Assembly: GCA_029938505.1 (NCBI GenBank)
Contig: JAOZUV010000057.1
Span: 1-9,080 of the forward strand
Length of the DNA stretch: 9,080 bases
Source of the DNA: Bacteroidales bacterium
GTDB taxonomy: Bacteria > Bacteroidota > Bacteroidia > Bacteroidales > GCA-2711565
Direction of reading: 5' to 3'
Position 1 is the stretch's first letter. Each line of letters opens with the position of its first letter. The notes beneath the pieces are model-generated. The model was not told the origin of the DNA and did not search any database. It saw only the letters and a program-made list of their open reading frames with translations. The position numbers and the translations under genes are program-made. Below are positions 6,265 through 9,080 of this stretch, piece by piece.

Positions 6265-7803
6265 ATGAACATGAAAAATATAATTAAATATTTATTTGTC
6301 CTGATAATGTTTATTCCTATCAGTGGGTGTCAGAAATCTTTCTTAGATAAAGAACCTACTCAGAACATATCAGCTGATCAAATTCAAGTGGCATCTATCA
6401 CTAACCCTGCAATTGCAAAGGGTATGATTTTAGGTATCTACTCTCTTATGATTCAAACCTTCTCAGGATTAGGTAATGGACACGATGATTTCGGACAAAA
6501 ATCGTGTGATATTACTACTGATATGTTAAGTGGTGATATGGCTCTTCACGGTGCCACCTATGGTTGGTTCGAACAAATTTCGGAATTACAAACCACAACA
6601 ACTGATCGTCATCCTGAAATGTATTGGAAATATTACTATCGAGTAATTAAAGCTGCCAATGAAATTATTGATGGATTAGGTGGTAATGCTGCTGAAATAT
6701 CAGATCCTGAAAATGCAGCTTATTACGGTCAAGCCAAAGCTTTAAGAGCGCATTCATATTTCTATTTAGCAAATCTTTATCAACATAATTATAGCGATAA
6801 TTCTTCACAACCTTGTGTTCCTTTATACGATTCACAATTAGCAGGTACAGCAGCACCTTTAGCTACACTTAGTCAGATTTATGCTTTAATTGTATCTGAT
6901 TTAGAAGATGCAGTTGTAAGACTTGCTGGTTATAATAGAGGTTCAAAAACTGAGGTTAATGAGTATGTTGCAAAAGGTATGCTTGCTTATGCATATTTAA
7001 CTACTGGACAAAATGCACTTGCAGCTGCTACAGCTCAGGATGTTATTGATAATAGTGGAGCTACAGTAATGGATAAAGATGAAATTCTTGATTCAGGATT
7101 TAGATCTGTTAATATTCCTGGTTGGTTGTGGGGTGTCGATCTTACAACTGATAATACAGGAAGTTTATTAACTTTCTGGGGTATGGTTGATATTTTTACT
7201 TATAGTTATGCTGGCGTTGGTGATACCAAAGGAATGGATAATGGTTTATATGCACTTATACCTGATACTGATGTACGTAAAAATCAATTCCAGGAAGCTT
7301 TTGCTGCAGAAGATTGGTTACCAATTGGTAAATTCTATGATGCTGGTAAAACAGTATTTGGAGATAGATCATGGACAAACGATGAGGTTTTTATGCGTGT
7401 TGCGGAAATGTATCTTATTAAAGCGGAAGCTTTAGCTCGTTCAGGTGCTGATGATGCAGGTGCTAGAACAGCATTATTAGGTTTAATTGATGATAGAGAT
7501 ACTGATGCTGCAACGAGAGTTGCTGGCTTAAGTGGACAAGCTCTTCTAGACGAAATTTACTTGCAATGGAGAATTGAAATGTGGGGAGAAGGAAAATCTT
7601 ACTTTGCTCTTAAACGTTTTAAAGGAACTGTTGCACGTGGATCAAACCATCTTAATCTTGCTGGAGCAACTATGCAACATAATGATGATCGTCTTATTCT
7701 TGCAATCCCTGAGGATGAAATCAACAATAATCCTATGTTGTCAACACCAGTTACACCGTCTGCTTCTGCTAAAGCATCTGAAGGCACTGTAATTCCTAAA
7801 TAG
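6265..7803 (+). CDS. SusD/RagB family nutrient-binding outer membrane lipoprotein
   Basis: A 512-residue surface lipoprotein that forms the lid over the SusC channel and binds the imported nutrient. Seen: a lipoprotein signal with lipobox ISGC and lipidated Cys22, followed by QKSFLDKEPTQ, typical of SusD N-termini; the TPR-type helical core with AKALRAHSYFYLANLYQ (157-173); the C-terminal RagB/SusD region with VFMRVAEMYLIKAEAL (375-390) and IYLQWRIEMWGEGKSYFALK (431-450); and the family ending LAIPEDEINNNPML (479-492). About 20 further residues rich in Ser, Ala and Pro follow. The length is normal. The ATG at 6265 is used; the ATG at 6271 is an equally possible start and leaves the lipobox intact. 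It is co-transcribed with susC, 18 nt upstream, and followed by a strong terminator. The ligand is unknown: glycan and non-glycan SusD proteins look alike at this level. Confidence 0.95.
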   Translation: MNMKNIIKYLFVLIMFIPISGCQKSFLDKEPTQNISADQIQVASITNPAIAKGMILGIYSLMIQTFSGLGNGHDDFGQKSCDITTDMLSGDMALHGATYGWFEQISELQTTTTDRHPEMYWKYYYRVIKAANEIIDGLGGNAAEISDPENAAYYGQAKALRAHSYFYLANLYQHNYSDNSSQPCVPLYDSQLAGTAAPLATLSQIYALIVSDLEDAVVRLAGYNRGSKTEVNEYVAKGMLAYAYLTTGQNALAAATAQDVIDNSGATVMDKDEILDSGFRSVNIPGWLWGVDLTTDNTGSLLTFWGMVDIFTYSYAGVGDTKGMDNGLYALIPDTDVRKNQFQEAFAAEDWLPIGKFYDAGKTVFGDRSWTNDEVFMRVAEMYLIKAEALARSGADDAGARTALLGLIDDRDTDAATRVAGLSGQALLDEIYLQWRIEMWGEGKSYFALKRFKGTVARGSNHLNLAGATMQHNDDRLILAIPEDEINNNPMLSTPVTPSASAKASEGTVIPK

Positions 7804-7811
7804 AAAATTTT

Positions 7812-7834
7812 ATTAATTATTTGAAATAATTAAT
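7812..7834 (+). repeat. AT-only hairpin just after susD
   Basis: ATTAATTATT (7812-7821) and AATAATTAAT (7825-7834) form a perfect 10-bp inverted repeat around TGA, starting 9 nt after the susD stop. GATTTTT follows. Being all A-T, it is a weak terminator on its own, but it could protect the transcript 3' end or assist the strong terminator 16 nt downstream. Confidence 0.4.
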
Positions 7835-7849
7835 GATTTTTCAACATAG

Positions 7850-7896
7850 AAACTCCCTAATTGCTGATATTTCAGCTGTTAGGGAGTTTTGTTTTT
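7850..7896 (+). terminator. Strong intrinsic terminator of the susC-susD operon
   Basis: AAACTCCCTAA (7850-7860) pairs perfectly with TTAGGGAGTTT (7879-7889). Inside, GCTGA (7863-7867) pairs with TCAGC (7872-7876) around a 4-nt loop, with only a small internal loop between the two stems. The tract TTTTGTTTTT follows (7887-7896). The A run on the left of the stem means it could also work partly in the reverse direction. It separates the SusC/SusD operon from mevalonate kinase. Confidence 0.9.
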
Positions 7897-7988
7897 CCTG
7901 TTTTTCATTACAAAAAAATCAGATCATCAATTTTCATAGCTCGCAATTTGCACTAAATACAGCTTACCTTTCCATATAAATTAGTATC

Positions 7989-8016
7989 TTGTGATCACAA
8001 AAAACTACTAGATTTT
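7989..8016 (+). promoter_or_regulatory. Candidate mevalonate kinase promoter with overlapping palindrome
   Basis: TTG (7989-7991), 17 nt, then TAGATTTT (8009-8016), which differs from the Bacteroidota element TAnnTTTG only at the last base. Transcription would begin near 8020, about 35 nt before the kinase ATG. The first element is part of a perfect 12-bp palindrome, TTGTGATCACAA (7989-8000), placed where a bound repressor would block RNA polymerase. An independent promoter is expected here because a strong terminator lies just upstream. Confidence 0.35.
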
Positions 8017-8056
8017 TACGATAAAATGAGTAATTCCCTTCGACTAATTTATTGAT

Positions 8057-9016
8057 ATGACGAGAGAGAAAAGTGACGTTTTTTATGCAAAAATAATGTT
8101 GTTTGGTGAGTATAGTGTAATTTGCGACTCTATGGGTTTGGCCATTCCTTACGCACACTTCAAAGGTGAACTTAGCTTTACCAACGAGCATAAATATACT
8201 GACTTAGAATTTGCGCAAGCATCAAATAAACATATTAAATCCTTTTTTGAAAACCTAAAAAGTTTGAAAGAAGAGAGTAAGTTAATTGCAGATTTAGATT
8301 TGGCTTTATTTGAAAAAGACTTAAAACGTGGGCTTTATTTTGAGTCGACCATCCCACAAGGTTTTGGTATCGGAAGCTCTGGAGCTTTATGTGCTGCAAT
8401 TTACGATCGTTATTCCCTCGATCCAATTCCAAACGATCGTCATATTAATAATAATCAGATAAAAAAACTACGCCAACTCTTCTCTCAAATGGAATCCTTT
8501 TTCCATGGTATAAGTTCGGGTATCGATCCCTTAAATTGTTATTTAAAACACCCCGTTTTGATTAAAAGCAAAGATGAATTAAGTACGGTTGGAATCCCTC
8601 GTAACAAACATAATAAAGAAGGTGCGATTTTTTTGATTAATACTGGCAATCCGGGTAAAACAGGTCCTTTAGTGAATTTGTTTTTTGAACAATGCAAGCA
8701 GTATAGTTTTTATAAGTTAATAAAAAATGAGATGATTCCTTATAATAACAATTGTATAAAATCTCTGATAAAAGGAGAAAGCAAGGAGTTTTTCCAAAAC
8801 TTGAAAGCACTTTCAGAATTTCTACTTAAAAACCTCAGCCCAATGATTCCTGAAGCATTTAAAGAAGTTTGGAACATTGGGATCGACACTTCTACCTATT
8901 ATTTAAAGTTGTGTGGTTCTGGAGGTGGAGGATTTCTTTTAGGCTTCACTGACAATCTGGAAAAGACCAATGTTACCTGTTGCAGGCACATGGGTTCCAC
9001 CGCAAAGCTCCTTTGA
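8057..9016 (+). CDS. mvk: Mevalonate kinase with aberrant C-terminus
   Basis: A GHMP-fold cytosolic enzyme that phosphorylates mevalonate to 5-phosphomevalonate with ATP. Seen: [14 protein letters not shown] (9-22) with the conserved Lys12; the phosphate-binding loop [16 protein letters not shown] (99-114); [18 protein letters not shown] (146-163) with the catalytic-type Asp157 of SGID; and the glycine motif [14 protein letters not shown] (285-298). The start at 8057 places the first motif as in relatives; no Shine-Dalgarno site is obvious. The open frame is 319 codons, but true homology ends at about residue 296-298 (bases 8942-8950). The rest, ending in [12 protein letters not shown], is the antisense reading of an alanyl-tRNA synthetase fragment, so the native tail of the protein is missing. 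The catalytic parts are intact. Either the assembly is wrong here or the gene is truly 3'-truncated and fused. The function call is firm; the stop at 9016 is not the native one. Confidence 0.88.
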   Translation: MTREKSDVFYAKIMLFGEYSVICDSMGLAIPYAHFKGELSFTNEHKYTDLEFAQASNKHIKSFFENLKSLKEESKLIADLDLALFEKDLKRGLYFESTIPQGFGIGSSGALCAAIYDRYSLDPIPNDRHINNNQIKKLRQLFSQMESFFHGISSGIDPLNCYLKHPVLIKSKDELSTVGIPRNKHNKEGAIFLINTGNPGKTGPLVNLFFEQCKQYSFYKLIKNEMIPYNNNCIKSLIKGESKEFFQNLKALSEFLLKNLSPMIPEAFKEVWNIGIDTSTYYLKLCGSGGGGFLLGFTDNLEKTNVTCCRHMGSTAKLL

Positions 9017-9080
9017 GTAATTGTCCAGACTGACAACACGTACTCTGTCTCCGTATTTTTCACCAAACAGAGCCGTTGCA
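8939..9080 (-). pseudogene. alaS: Internal fragment of alanyl-tRNA synthetase (both ends missing)
   Basis: Read on the minus strand from base 9079, 46 codons run without a stop to TAA at 8941-8939. They include [16 protein letters not shown], then [18 protein letters not shown], then LFQIVSEA. This is the end of the second additional (editing) domain of alanyl-tRNA synthetase; the Cys and His of CGGTH belong to the metal-binding, mischarged-tRNA-clearing site. The enzyme normally continues for some 200 residues with an AAGVRRIEA-like stretch and the C-Ala domain; none of that is present, and the stop codon falls inside mevalonate kinase sequence. The upstream part lies beyond the window. The segment from 8951 to 9080 is about 47% GC by hand count, against about 39% in the 110 bases before 8941. 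Identity as alaS is clear; whether this is a real truncated gene or a join artefact is not. Confidence 0.82.
8942..8950. other. Breakpoint between mevalonate kinase and alaS sequence
   Basis: The nine bases GGCTTCACT fit both genes: on the plus strand they encode the Gly-Phe-Thr that follows the mevalonate kinase glycine motif, and on the minus strand the Ser-Glu-Ala of alanyl-tRNA synthetase. To the left only the kinase is coherent, to the right only the synthetase. A short shared stretch at the join is typical of misassembly or of microhomology-mediated joining. No insertion-sequence end or attachment site is visible. Confidence 0.7.

Noticed and set aside
7989..8000. CRP/FNR binding site
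   Set aside because: TGTGA and TCACA half-sites are present but abut with an overlapping centre instead of the 6-base spacer of a CRP site, and the FNR pattern is not met. Kept only as an unnamed palindrome.
8026..8055. Nine-codon ORF ending one base before the mevalonate kinase ATG
   Set aside because: It has no ribosome binding site and is too short to judge; its position relative to the putative transcription start would leave almost no leader.
8951..9016. The last 22 residues of the mevalonate kinase frame as a natural C-terminal extension
   Set aside because: They are the antisense reading of a clear alanyl-tRNA synthetase segment and do not resemble the tail of mevalonate kinases.

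Overview
The window reads as low-GC chromosomal DNA of a Bacteroidota bacterium. The signs are a SusC/SusD outer-membrane nutrient-uptake pair, a bacterial mevalonate pathway with a GYDIA-type GHMP kinase, AT-rich leaders with few Shine-Dalgarno sites, and candidate promoters of the Bacteroidota TTG/TTTG...TAnnTTTG type. A marine or anaerobic Bacteroidales/Marinilabiliales-like source is plausible, but genus cannot be read from this sequence.

Layout. Positions 2-2345 (+) hold a tight mevalonate operon: the last 124 codons of class II HMG-CoA reductase, a GHMP kinase starting at a TTG codon 11 nt later, and diphosphomevalonate decarboxylase overlapping the kinase by 4 nt. Positions 2346-3045 are a 700-nt AT-rich region with no convincing gene. 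It contains two candidate promoters, a GGGTAT-based dyad, a possible 21-codon leader ORF that ends inside a hairpin, and further hairpins. Positions 3046-7803 (+) encode a complete SusC/SusD pair, closed by a strong intrinsic terminator at 7850-7896. From 8057 (+) runs mevalonate kinase, with its own candidate promoter overlapped by a perfect 12-bp palindrome.

The right end is anomalous. Mevalonate kinase homology stops at about 8941-8950, just after its glycine-rich motif. From there to the window end the opposite strand reads cleanly as an internal piece of alanyl-tRNA synthetase containing the CGGTH editing-site motif. That stretch is about 47% GC by hand count and lacks the rest of alaS. 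The simplest explanation is a chimeric assembly join; a real rearrangement that cut both genes is the alternative.

How the genes work together. HMG-CoA reductase makes mevalonate, mevalonate kinase phosphorylates it, and the decarboxylase yields isopentenyl diphosphate. The GHMP kinase sits where phosphomevalonate kinase would be expected and is the best local candidate for that step. The SusC/SusD pair is functionally separate: it lies between the mevalonate genes without any hydrolase or regulator in view. I see no clearly new biological system; the best leads are the GHMP kinase role, the structured SusC leader and the terminal junction.
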